Made by a program: the position numbers and the translations under genes | The notes under the pieces: generated by a model | Told to the model about the DNA's origin: nothing | Seen by the model: the letters and a program-made list of their open reading frames with translations, nothing else | Databases searched by the model: none | In this document: in pieces, positions 41,347 to 49,371 of the stretch | Layout: each line of letters starts with the position of its first letter | Numbering within the stretch: position 1 is the stretch's first letter | Source: Nitrospira_D sp964445795 | Lineage (GTDB): Bacteria > Nitrospirota > Nitrospiria > Nitrospirales > Nitrospiraceae | Direction: 5' to 3' | Assembly: GCA_964445795.1 (NCBI GenBank) | Contig: CAYULI010000006.1 | Span: forward strand, 1-64,000 | DNA: 64,000 nt

Positions 41347-41694
41347 ATTTTTCTGCCGCTGTCAAGCGGTATTTGTGGCTGGAATTCCACTGAAACAGCC
41401 CGAGCCTGTGTATAACTCACACGACTGGAGCAGCGATTCGGATTTGTTTCGTTGACCGAAGTACGAAGGCTCCGCTTTAATCTGACATTGCAGGTTTTTA
41501 CCTCCAAATCGAGAAAATACCACCAGATATGGTGGCTTTTCCGTTCCCCTCCTCAATGACTAAAAACTAGGCAAAAAGGTGAAGATCATGATGATTTCGG
41601 CCATCTATGCAACAAACGATGACTTATTCACAGGGTTATCCACAGAAATTGGGGAAAGAACCAAACCCGGCATAAGGGAGCAATTAGAAGAGAC
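41347..41694. other. Intergenic region between repressor and modC
   Basis: About 350 bases, lower in GC than its surroundings. Near the repressor it holds TTGACA (41360-41365, minus). Towards modC it holds two sequences matching DnaA boxes (described separately). A 64-residue minus-strand frame (41362-41556) has no support. No terminator with a T-run was seen. Confidence 0.5.
41624..41644 (+). repeat. Tandem pair of DnaA-box-like sequences
   Basis: TTATTCACA (41624-41632) and TTATCCACA (41636-41644) lie in direct orientation, three bases apart. The second is the consensus DnaA box; the first has one substitution at the variable position. Only two sites are present, with no AT-rich unwinding element or dnaA/dnaN genes, so this is not a recognisable origin. 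Confidence 0.4.
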
Positions 41695-42783
41695 TTAATG
41701 GCGCGGAATCAGGTGCACTGAACCGGCTTTGAACGCGGCGCGGACGGACGAGCCAATGGTCAGACACAACTCACTCAACGCTGACCGCGTGATCACGGCG
41801 ACGAGTGGAAATCCGCACTCGATGGTGACCCGGGCCAGCGCGCCAAGCGACGCAATGGCGCTCACCCGGCCGTTGAGGTGGTTTCTGGCACTCGTGCTTC
41901 CAGTGCCGGCGAGTTCGACGGTGACATCCTCTGCACGGAGACAGACAAAGACGTCGGGACCGATTGCATCCGACGCCACCGCCGTCAACGAGAGAGCGCC
42001 CACCTGGACAGTCGCCAGGCCTTCCCGTATCTCGACCACTTTCCCCTGCACCACGGTTTCAACTCCGACGACTCGCGCCACCTCCACATTGGCCGGACGG
42101 CTGAACACCTCCTGCGGCGCCCCCACTTGCAGCGTGCGCCCTTCGCTCACTACCGCCATACAATCGCCCAACATCAGCGCCTCGGTCCAGTCATGGGTCA
42201 CGATGAGGGAGGGCAGCGCCAGGTGTTTGAGAAGACTGCGCAATTCGCCCCTCAGTTGCTGCCGGGTCGGGGCATCCAACGCCGATAAGGGCTCGTCCAG
42301 GAGTAGCAACTGCGGCCGCGGCGCCACCGCCCGAGCAAGCGCTACGCGTTGCTGCTGGCCGCCGGACAGGTCGCGCGGCTTCGCCTGCTCTAGGCCCCGC
42401 AATTGAAACAGCTCCACCATTTCTTCGACTCGTTTCTTCCGGTCGGCCGCGCTGAGTTCGCTTAGTCCATAGGCAATGTTCCCGGCCACCGTATGGGTAG
42501 GAAAGAGCGCGTAGTCCTGCGGCATGTATCCGATCCGTCGATCCTGCGGGGCGACGCGAATCTTCGATGCGGTATCCAGCCATGTCCTGGACACAAACCG
42601 AATCGTTCCCTCCTCAGGCCATTCGAGGCCCGCGATGCACCGGAGAATCGTCGTCTTCCCGGACCCGGACGGGCCGAACAGAATCAGGGCCGTCGATGCC
42701 TCGACCGGATACCGGATCTGCGCGACAATGGGCGCGCGTCCGGGAAACGTCTTACGGATGTGGATCGTTACTTCTGCGGCCAT
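41695..42783 (-). CDS. modC: Molybdate ABC transporter ATP-binding protein
   Basis: It powers molybdate import through ModB. From ATG 42783 (362 residues): Walker A FGPSGSGKTTILRCIAG, Q-loop MPQDYALFP, signature RDLSGGQQQRVALARAVA, Walker B LLLLDEPLSALD and switch VTHDWTEAL. The C-terminal TOBE domain (LNGRVSAIASLGALARVTIE, VITRSALSELCLTIG) binds molybdate in other ModC proteins. The start lies 16 bases inside the end of modB, so translation is coupled. An ATG nine bases upstream is an alternative. Confidence 0.93.
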   Translation of the reverse strand: MAAEVTIHIRKTFPGRAPIVAQIRYPVEASTALILFGPSGSGKTTILRCIAGLEWPEEGTIRFVSRTWLDTASKIRVAPQDRRIGYMPQDYALFPTHTVAGNIAYGLSELSAADRKKRVEEMVELFQLRGLEQAKPRDLSGGQQQRVALARAVAPRPQLLLLDEPLSALDAPTRQQLRGELRSLLKHLALPSLIVTHDWTEALMLGDCMAVVSEGRTLQVGAPQEVFSRPANVEVARVVGVETVVQGKVVEIREGLATVQVGALSLTAVASDAIGPDVFVCLRAEDVTVELAGTGSTSARNHLNGRVSAIASLGALARVTIECGFPLVAVITRSALSELCLTIGSSVRAAFKAGSVHLIPRH

Positions 42784-43442
42784 ACCGACCACACGCGCCG
42801 ATTCATGGCATAGACGAGCAGCAACACCAGGTAGGACACAGCGAGGAGAAACGCCGCGGTTTTGGCCGCACCGGCATAGTTGAGCGCCTGTACGTCGTCA
42901 TAAATGTCGATCGATACGGTGCGCGTCACGCCTTCGATATTACCTCCGACCATCAGCACGACGCCGAACTCGCCCAACGTATGGGCGAAGCTCAGGACCG
43001 CCCCGGTCACGAGCCCGGCTGTCGATAAAGGGATAATGAGCTTGAAAAACGTCTTCAGCCGGGACGCGCCCAGGGTCCAGGACGATTCGATCAACTTCGG
43101 ATCGACTTGCTCGAACGCCGTCGCGAACGGCTGGACGGCAAAAGGCAGGCTGTAGAGTATCGACGCAACGAGCAATCCTTCGAAGGTGAACGGCAACGGA
43201 TGTCCGACCACGTCGTTGTAGAGCCGCCCGAACGGGCTGTGCGGGCCGATGGCGACCAGGACGTAGAACCCCAGTACAGTGGGGGGGAGAACCAGCGGCA
43301 GCGCGATGATCGACTCGACGATGAACTTCCAACGCCACCTTGAATAGGTCAGCCAGTAGGCGATCGGCACACCTATCAGGAGCAACGCCGTCGCCGTCAG
43401 GCTCGCCAGCTTGAACGTGACCCAGATCGCCGCCCAATTCAT
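42768..43442 (-). CDS. modB: Molybdate ABC transporter permease
   Basis: Inner-membrane channel of the molybdate importer. 224 residues with five or six membrane segments (ASLTATALLLIGVPIAYWLT, ALPLVLPPTVLGFYVLVAIG, LVASILYSLPFAVQPFA, AAFLLAVSYLVLLLVYAMN). The EAA-type loop reads IESSWTLGASRLKTFFKLIIP, the contact site for ModC. SFAHTLGEFGVVLMVGGNI is a typical ModB block. Encoded between the small lipoprotein gene and modC. Confidence 0.94.
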   Translation of the reverse strand: MNWAAIWVTFKLASLTATALLLIGVPIAYWLTYSRWRWKFIVESIIALPLVLPPTVLGFYVLVAIGPHSPFGRLYNDVVGHPLPFTFEGLLVASILYSLPFAVQPFATAFEQVDPKLIESSWTLGASRLKTFFKLIIPLSTAGLVTGAVLSFAHTLGEFGVVLMVGGNIEGVTRTVSIDIYDDVQALNYAGAAKTAAFLLAVSYLVLLLVYAMNRRVWSVWPQK

Positions 43443-43498
43443 GACTGGTCTATCTGGTTCATCTGGTGCAACGCGTTAGCCATCCGATATTCCTAAGG

Positions 43499-43822
43499 CT
43501 ACTTGCAGCGAAATTGTATTCCCCACCGCCGTCCCGTCGCCTCCCCTTCCCGGCCTTCTACACCCGACAGCCCTCCATGGCCTCGTACCTCTCCGTCATT
43601 GATAACGATGTACCCCGAGGGACACTTTCTCTCTAAGATCTTCACCGCCTCTCTTCGGTACGGCGAGCCCATCGGTCCGCCGCGATCCTCTTTGAACAAA
43701 TAGGTCGCGACGCCGCCGTTCTCCGTTTCTCGCAAGAGTGTCACCGCATCGGAACAACCAGCCAGTCCGCTGGCCACCATCGCGCCGACCAACCATAGAT
43801 TAGTTCGGTAAGGTGAACCCAT
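43499..43822 (-). CDS. Small lipoprotein between modA and modB
   Basis: 107 residues. LWLVGAMVASGLAGC is a signal peptide with lipobox (LAGC), so the mature protein should be lipid-anchored in the periplasm. The mature part is short and basic, with PYRREAVKILERKCPSGYIV followed by INDGEVRGHGG. The gene overlaps the end of modA by 23 bases, which supports co-translation. Its placement between the binding protein and permease genes is unusual. No function can be assigned; a link to molybdate uptake is only by position. Confidence 0.6.
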   Translation of the reverse strand: MGSPYRTNLWLVGAMVASGLAGCSDAVTLLRETENGGVATYLFKEDRGGPMGSPYRREAVKILERKCPSGYIVINDGEVRGHGGLSGVEGREGEATGRRWGIQFRCK

Positions 43823-44567
43823 AGCGGGTCATGACCTCCTGTCCCGGCTCACTCTGCATAAGTTCAAGAAATTGTCTCGCCGCCTTCAGGTGCTTAGATG
43901 ATTTGAGAATCACCGCGCCTTGCTCGATCGGCGGATGGGCCAGCGCAGGCACTTCCCAATAGGTTCCAGCCGTTTTCATCGGCGGTGCAAGTGCCAACGA
44001 CAACGCGATGATGCCGACCTCGCACGCACCGGATTCGATGAATTGCGCCGCCTGGGAAATGTTCTCTCCAAGGATCAATTTATCTTTGACTGCCTCATAG
44101 ATTTTGTGATGTTCCATTACGGCAACGGCCGCCCGGCCGTAGGGAGCGTGCTTGGGATTCGCAATGGCGATTTTCTTTATTGAGGGATCCGTAAGCAGTG
44201 GCAGTCCTCTTGAGACATCGAGGCCGGTCGAACGGTTGGTCCAGAGCACGATCCGTCCCACCGCATATCGGTAGACTGATCCCGGCACCGCCCATCCTGC
44301 CTCTTCCAATTTCTTCGGATAGCCGATGTCGGCTGAAAAGTAGAGATCGAACGGAGCCCCGTTCTGGATCTGCGCATACAAGTTTCCGGACGACCCCAAG
44401 GTCAACTTCACACGATTCCCTGTCGTCTTTTCGTACTGCGCGATCAGTTCCTTGAACGCATAATTGAGGTCGGACGCTGCCGCGATGGTGATCTCCTCTG
44501 CAGCCAGAACAAGACCGGGCGACGACAACAGCACGATCCATGCGATGAATGCGCGAATCATGGTCAC
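43800..44567 (-). CDS. modA: Molybdate-binding periplasmic protein
   Basis: It captures molybdate or tungstate and delivers it to ModBC. 255 residues with signal peptide (IAWIVLLSSPGLVLAAEE). The ModA pattern is clear: ITIAAASDLNYAFKELIAQY, VKLTLGSSGNLYAQIQNG (GSSG oxyanion site), PFDLYFSADIGYPKKLEEAG, IAIANPKHAPYGRAAVAVM, LGENISQAAQFIESGACEVG, and a C-terminal FLELMQSEPGQEVMTRYGF. It follows the porin gene by 6 bases on the same strand. Confidence 0.94.
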   Translation of the reverse strand: MTMIRAFIAWIVLLSSPGLVLAAEEITIAAASDLNYAFKELIAQYEKTTGNRVKLTLGSSGNLYAQIQNGAPFDLYFSADIGYPKKLEEAGWAVPGSVYRYAVGRIVLWTNRSTGLDVSRGLPLLTDPSIKKIAIANPKHAPYGRAAVAVMEHHKIYEAVKDKLILGENISQAAQFIESGACEVGIIALSLALAPPMKTAGTYWEVPALAHPPIEQGAVILKSSKHLKAARQFLELMQSEPGQEVMTRYGFTLPN

Positions 44568-44573
44568 AACTCC

Positions 44574-46346
44574 TCAGAAGAATAATTGGTACTGAATACG
44601 GACGGCATTCTCGATCAACGTCCCCGCCCGCGCATCGAGCGGGACTGAGCCGGACGGGAACGTTCCTCCCACTGCGGGGAGCGGTGCGCTCCGCCCGATC
44701 GCGAAGCCGCCCTGCCCCATCGCGATATTGCTGTAAGTCACCATGATCTGATGGTCGTAGGTCCCGTTCAGATACCAGTTCAACGAAATGTCTACTTCTT
44801 TAATGAGGTCGCCGCCTGAGTGGGTATCGGGGTCCCACCAGGCATACCGTCCGGCAAATTCCAGCTTGCGCGGGATCAAATAGTAGCCGGACTGCACGTA
44901 CCAGCCCGTGGTATTGCCGAACTCCCCGGGCGCAAACTGGGTACACGGCCCTCCTGATGTGGAGGTCTGCACACACGGCAATCCTTTCGCATGTCGCGTC
45001 ACCGTCCTGAACCAGTACTCCGCCTGCATCGAAAAACCGCGGTACTTGAACGCGGCGTCGAGCGTCCAGGTTGAAAAATCCACTACGCCTTGTCCGAGAA
45101 TTCGTCCGTTTCCAAGGGTCGCCAACGACCGCCGGACATGCAGATTCGCCAGATCGATACCCACAAACGCGTTGTTGGTACTCGTGTCAATCGCCGGGTT
45201 ATAGGCGTACGCGCCGCCGATCACCACCTGCGGGGTTTCCGAATAGGCGATATCCCCCTCTCCGTACCCGGCCCGCCCCAAGAGGTTCGCCTGCAGTCTA
45301 GCCACGTACATGAGCTGGTTGATGTGGTTCCGCAGGTTGGCGTTGAGATTGCGCTGATTGGCTGGACACCCGGTGGGAGAGGGGTACGGATTGCCTCCGG
45401 TTTGGCCGCCGGGACAGCCCGCCGTTGGCTCTTCGCTCGTGAACTGGGCGAAGCGGTTAACCAGCGGACCGACCCCATTGAAGACACCGAAGTAATAGTT
45501 GACGGGATACACCTCTTCGTCGTTCATGATCGTCAATCCGACATCTCGCCGATTGATCCCGCTCGCGGTGAACGCATCCATCGCCAGCGCGCGGTTCGCG
45601 AACTGCATCGCGGCGGTTGAATTGATCTGCGAGCGGTTGAAATAAACCTTGTACTGCCCGAACTGGGCGTTCAGCCAGGGGATGTGCGTGGTGGTGACAT
45701 TCATATCCAGCACGGACAGTGCCCCTGATACTTGGGCATTTTCCGCCGTCTCGCCGGCAAGCTGGATGTAGTACTTGAAGTCCGGATTGAACAGATGGCC
45801 CATGAAGTACAGGCGCGCGATTCGGAGGTTGAACGTGGAAGATTCATCGATGGATCGATTCGCTCGGTAGTCGCCGAAGACGCCGAGGAGCTCAGGATAG
45901 TTCTTCGAATCACCAGAATTCCGGTAGGCCTCGTTGCGGTACCGTTGAGTAAAGCGGCCCGCGAACCGAGCTCGAATCTTCAGAAAGAAATCGTTGTCGT
46001 TCATGGACAGATTGAACCCCAGGTCGTACCAGGCTTTGAAGCTTGGCTGGAGCAGATACGCCCGTTCCTGCGAGGCTTTCGCCACGTTGTCGTACTCCTC
46101 CTGCGTGATCGTTCCCTGCTTCACGGCCCGCTCCAACAGCAGTTTCGTCGCGGGATCCATGCTCTCGACGAACACGTACTTGCCGTCCTTCTCCACCAGG
46201 CGACCAATGTCCGCAGCCCACAACGATCCGCCCCAGAGCACCATCGCCAAGTACAACCCTCCCAGAACCCAGGCTGGGCGGCTTTTGCCCGTTGCTATCC
46301 CGTCGGTCGCCTCGTCGTCTCTCGTTTTCCGAGCTATGCCTTTCAT
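44574..46346 (-). CDS. OprO/OprP-like outer-membrane porin
   Basis: 590 residues from ATG 46346. Signal peptide RPAWVLGGLYLAMVLWGGSLWAA, then a short coiled region (LLLERAVKQGTITQEEYDNV) and a large beta-barrel. FFLKIRARFAGRFTQRYRN, YYIQLAGETAENAQVSG, WLNAQFGQYKVYFNRSQINS and ALAMDAFTASGINRRDVGLT are characteristic of phosphate-selective porin O/P and similar anion porins; the protein ends with VRIQYQLFF (aromatic last residue, as for outer-membrane proteins). Placed directly before modA, it is a good candidate for outer-membrane passage of molybdate or another oxyanion. The specificity is inference. Confidence 0.8.
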   Translation of the reverse strand: MKGIARKTRDDEATDGIATGKSRPAWVLGGLYLAMVLWGGSLWAADIGRLVEKDGKYVFVESMDPATKLLLERAVKQGTITQEEYDNVAKASQERAYLLQPSFKAWYDLGFNLSMNDNDFFLKIRARFAGRFTQRYRNEAYRNSGDSKNYPELLGVFGDYRANRSIDESSTFNLRIARLYFMGHLFNPDFKYYIQLAGETAENAQVSGALSVLDMNVTTTHIPWLNAQFGQYKVYFNRSQINSTAAMQFANRALAMDAFTASGINRRDVGLTIMNDEEVYPVNYYFGVFNGVGPLVNRFAQFTSEEPTAGCPGGQTGGNPYPSPTGCPANQRNLNANLRNHINQLMYVARLQANLLGRAGYGEGDIAYSETPQVVIGGAYAYNPAIDTSTNNAFVGIDLANLHVRRSLATLGNGRILGQGVVDFSTWTLDAAFKYRGFSMQAEYWFRTVTRHAKGLPCVQTSTSGGPCTQFAPGEFGNTTGWYVQSGYYLIPRKLEFAGRYAWWDPDTHSGGDLIKEVDISLNWYLNGTYDHQIMVTYSNIAMGQGGFAIGRSAPLPAVGGTFPSGSVPLDARAGTLIENAVRIQYQLFF

Positions 46347-46375
46347 AATCCGGCAGTCGATGGTCGGAGGCCGCG

Positions 46376-47041
46376 CTATCGGCCCACGGGCGGACCGAGC
46401 CGTGGCGTCTTCAAGAATTCTCGGTACTCCAGAGCCGATCTTCCCATCAAGTCGGCCGTCCAAAACCGGCCCGGCTCGAAGTAAAGCAGGTAGTCTCCGG
46501 GAGTCGGTGGCGGGGTAGGGTAGTTGTAATCGTACGGATCGGACCTGTGGGTGGGAACCTGGACATGTACATATTCGAGCGTGAAATAGAGATAGACGTC
46601 ACGCACGGCCACCCATCCGGCCGTGACGTCGCGGTGAGTCGCGGGATTGAAGCCCGGAGCCGACAACTCGAAATGGACGCGCTCGTCCGGCCTGGCCGAG
46701 ACCAATCCCTCCGCCAACGGGCCGGCCAGCACCTCCGATTCGTCCGCGCGAAAGACCGGCTTGGGAGGATTGTCCTCTGCAAACCAACGGAGCGGCAGAC
46801 GTTGCATCGGCCTGAACGAAAAGCCATGGAGAATGGCGAGGAGATCTTCCCGGTCGAGCTTCGCCGGATGGGAGTAGGCGGGAGAGCCCAGCTCATGCTG
46901 AAGCGAAATCTTCACGCGTTGATCTTCGAGTACAACCCGCGTCTCGTACGGCACGCGGGCGCAGGACGTAAAGAGTTCGGCAGCGAGCAATCCCGCCAGG
47001 GCGCAGCCGAGCGACGAGGTTGCGATGGATCGAAATTTCAT
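46376..47041 (-). CDS. Lipoprotein of the molybdate locus
   Basis: 221 residues from ATG 47041 (MKFRSIATSSLG); ATG/other starts at 47068 are less likely. Signal with lipobox-like LLAAELFTSC. The mature part is predicted beta-rich and contains repeated Tyr/Pro (DPYDYNYPTPPPTPGDY) near the C-terminus. The segment RVHFELSAPGFNPATHR resembles a receptor or adhesin-like beta domain. I do not recognise a family. It is 29 bases upstream of the porin start and likely works with it at the outer membrane. Confidence 0.6.
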   Translation of the reverse strand: MKFRSIATSSLGCALAGLLAAELFTSCARVPYETRVVLEDQRVKISLQHELGSPAYSHPAKLDREDLLAILHGFSFRPMQRLPLRWFAEDNPPKPVFRADESEVLAGPLAEGLVSARPDERVHFELSAPGFNPATHRDVTAGWVAVRDVYLYFTLEYVHVQVPTHRSDPYDYNYPTPPPTPGDYLLYFEPGRFWTADLMGRSALEYREFLKTPRLGPPVGR

Positions 47042-47082
47042 GCACGAGGCTCCGGGATGAACGAACAATTTATGAAGACCGA

Positions 47083-47922
47083 CTATCGACGCACGGGATC
47101 AGGCCGAACATCTGACACCGTTCCCGGCCCGTACCCCAGTCGTTTCACGATCGCTTGCGCTTCGGGGCTGGTCACAAAACGCAGGAACTCCGCGCAGAGG
47201 GCGCGATCTGGACAATAGCGCTCCATCGCCATCGAATGGGGAATCGGCTGGTAGAGGTCGGCCGGGGCCCTCGCGAGAATGCGAACCCGGTCTTGCATGC
47301 GCACCCCATCCTGGCCGAACACAATTCCCACGTCGGCCTGCCCCCTCAGCACATGATCCAGAACCCCCGCGGTGCCGTTGGCCCGATCGAATCGAACAGT
47401 CGGCGACCCGGCAAGGCGCAATGCGCGGAGGACCCGTTCGGTTTCCACCCCCAAGCGCGTGGTCCGGTCGGCAATCGCGATGCGAACATTCCCTGAGACA
47501 GTCAGGGACTCGAACGACGAGGGCGCGTCGACCAGCGCCTCCGGAGCGATTAGCACCAAGTGCTCCGTGGCATATGTGACCGTCGTATCCGGCAGCACAT
47601 AGTATTTCTGCTCCAACCTCGTAATGAGCTCATCGCCACCCGGGGCGACAAGATGAATGGGACCCGATTCGATAAAAAACGTGCCCCGACTCTCCATGGC
47701 GGCAATGGTCCGACGCAGATCGAGGGAAGTATCGACGGCTACCTGTACGCGAACGGCCGGATTCATCCGTTCGAACGCCCGCCCGAGCGCCTCGACGACA
47801 TCTTTGACGGCCGGGGACGCGACGATCAGGAGGGGACGCGAGGCGCTGGAACCGGCGGGCAGACCGACAACGAGTGTGAGCATGAGCGAGACAAGCAGGG
47901 CGTACCGTGCGCAACGATCCAT
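47083..47922 (-). CDS. Second ModA-like periplasmic substrate-binding protein
   Basis: 279 residues from ATG 47922. Signal peptide (YALLVSLMLTLVVGLPAGSSA). The mature part is a type II periplasmic binding protein of the ModA type (LLIVASPAVKDVVEALGRAF, VRVQVAVDTSLDLRRTIAAM, VRIAIADRTTRLGVETERVL, GQADVGIVFGQDGVRMQDRV, FLRFVTSPEAQAIVKRLGYG). It lacks the GSSG loop seen in the neighbouring ModA and may bind another ligand or act in signalling. It starts 16 bases after the regulator gene. Confidence 0.7.
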   Translation of the reverse strand: MDRCARYALLVSLMLTLVVGLPAGSSASRPLLIVASPAVKDVVEALGRAFERMNPAVRVQVAVDTSLDLRRTIAAMESRGTFFIESGPIHLVAPGGDELITRLEQKYYVLPDTTVTYATEHLVLIAPEALVDAPSSFESLTVSGNVRIAIADRTTRLGVETERVLRALRLAGSPTVRFDRANGTAGVLDHVLRGQADVGIVFGQDGVRMQDRVRILARAPADLYQPIPHSMAMERYCPDRALCAEFLRFVTSPEAQAIVKRLGYGPGTVSDVRPDPVRR

Positions 47923-47938
47923 CGCTCCAAAGAGCGAG

Positions 47939-49108
47939 TCACAACGCCTGATGTTTACCGGTATCTCGCGTATCGTATCCACCGAGGGCCTCGATTTCGT
48001 TACGGAACGGCCGGCTGACGATGGTGTCAAACAGGTTCGACAGCGTCGGATGAGACTTCAGATACCTTTTCGGCACGACCAAGTCATACCGGGCCGTTTG
48101 CAGCGGCACGAAATCGAGTCCGAACAATTGCGCGGCTGACCGGATCCCGATTCCGGCATCGGCTTGATGCCCTGCCACGGCCCGCGCCACCTCGAAATGC
48201 GAGTACACGATCCGGTCGTAGCCTTTCACCCGGACAGGCTCGATCCCCGCCGCACGTAATCGCTGATCCAGCAGCACGCGCGCCCCAGCCCCTTCTTCCC
48301 GATTCACAAGCCTGACAGTCGGCTCCGCGAGATCGGTCACGGTCCGGATAGATTTCGGGTTGCCCTGGCGCACGAGAAACCCCTCCTCCCATGTGGCGAA
48401 CGTCACGACCTCATACCCCGCCCCTTTCAAGGCTCGTCGCAGAAAGGGCAGATTGGATTCGCCGGTTGAGGCATCAAAGAGATGCAGTCCCGCCACGTGG
48501 ACTTCGCCCTGCTGCAACGCGCGAAGTGCCGCCATGCTGCCCATCGTCCAACCGACGACCGAAGTTTGATCCTTCTGCCGGCGCAAGTGCTCGCCAGCAA
48601 GAAAAATAGCCGGATCACAACCGGCCACTGAGATTTCCTGTTCAATGGCCTGACGGTCGCGGGAGAGGCGGACCCGAACTTTTCCACCTGTCTGCTGACT
48701 GGGCTGGTCTACCAGATAGCCATCGGCAGGCACGGTGTACGAGAGTACCTCCCCGAGTCCAGCCACAGGCCTGACCACCGTACGGGTTCCCACCGTTGCG
48801 ACCTTTACGCGAACCGGCGAAATCTTCGAGGCCTGTTGAGGCAAGGGACCTACCAACATACCTTCGATCTCTTCATGTGAGTCGGCCAGTCGAAAAAGAT
48901 CTTCGACGCGACAGGAGAGAGCGGCAGCAAGGCGAAGAGCGACGCCTGTTGTCGGCAGATACAGATTGGATTCGATCGACGATATGGCCTGACGGGTGAT
49001 GTTGGCCTTCTGCGCCAACTCGGTCTGAGAGATGCCCCGCCTTAGGCGGAAGTCTCGAAGATGGTTTTGAAAATGGCTAGCGGAATCGATATGGGTTTTT
49101 GTAAGCAT
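47939..49108 (-). CDS. XRE-family regulator with PBP-like ligand domain
   Basis: 389 residues from ATG 49108 (TTG 49120 also possible). Residues about 15-75 are an XRE helix-turn-helix (FRLRRGISQTELAQKANITR, QAISSIESNLYLPTTGVALR). The C-terminal two-thirds is a periplasmic-binding-protein-like domain (VAGCDPAIFLAGEHLRRQKD, VVGWTMGSMAALRALQQGEV, VHVAGLHLFDASTGESNLPF, VNREEGAGARVLLDQRLRAA, HQADAGIGIRSAAQLFGLDF), the PBP_like ligand module found in molybdate/MoeA-linked regulators. It heads the molybdate locus, so it is likely the local oxyanion sensor. The mode of action (activator or repressor) cannot be told. Confidence 0.85.
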   Translation of the reverse strand: MLTKTHIDSASHFQNHLRDFRLRRGISQTELAQKANITRQAISSIESNLYLPTTGVALRLAAALSCRVEDLFRLADSHEEIEGMLVGPLPQQASKISPVRVKVATVGTRTVVRPVAGLGEVLSYTVPADGYLVDQPSQQTGGKVRVRLSRDRQAIEQEISVAGCDPAIFLAGEHLRRQKDQTSVVGWTMGSMAALRALQQGEVHVAGLHLFDASTGESNLPFLRRALKGAGYEVVTFATWEEGFLVRQGNPKSIRTVTDLAEPTVRLVNREEGAGARVLLDQRLRAAGIEPVRVKGYDRIVYSHFEVARAVAGHQADAGIGIRSAAQLFGLDFVPLQTARYDLVVPKRYLKSHPTLSNLFDTIVSRPFRNEIEALGGYDTRDTGKHQAL

Positions 49109-49371
49109 TGGTTTTAACAACTAACATGTATACTGTCTAAATGTCAAGTATTCTATCAATACTAAATTTACAGTTGGTGGCTGTATTAATGATTATCAAG
49201 GTACAACGGCGTGATGATGTGTATAATAACTTGTTCATATTACAGTAATATAAAAAATTAACACATAAAGTTGATTATTTAGATTCAGTTTAGATATAAG
49301 TAAATCATAAATCATGATCGGATTTATAGTATTTAAAATAACCAACTTTACAGGAAAATGATGAGATCAAA
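49109..49371. other. AT-rich intergenic region, divergent promoters expected
   Basis: This 263-base region between the regulator (minus) and the outer-membrane protein (plus) is strikingly AT-rich compared with the rest of the window, with runs such as AATATAAAAAATTAACAC. Candidate plus-strand elements include TTGATT near 49273 and several TATAAT-like words, but no pair with ideal spacing. It must hold the regulator's promoter. There is no gene with protein-like content; a minus frame (49305-49556) overlaps the next gene and is spurious. Confidence 0.5.

Noticed and set aside
41362..41556. 64-codon minus-strand frame upstream of the repressor
   Set aside because: No ribosome binding site, no protein-like pattern, and it runs over the predicted promoter region.
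41624..41644. Replication origin suggested by two DnaA boxes
   Set aside because: Only two boxes, no AT-rich unwinding region and no dnaA, dnaN or gyrB genes near; kept only as a low-interest repeat.
43499..43822. Possible duplication suggested by the repeated MGSPYR at residues 1-6 and 51-56 of the small lipoprotein
   Set aside because: The first copy is read from DNA that also encodes the end of modA in another frame, and the flanking residues do not match; most likely chance.
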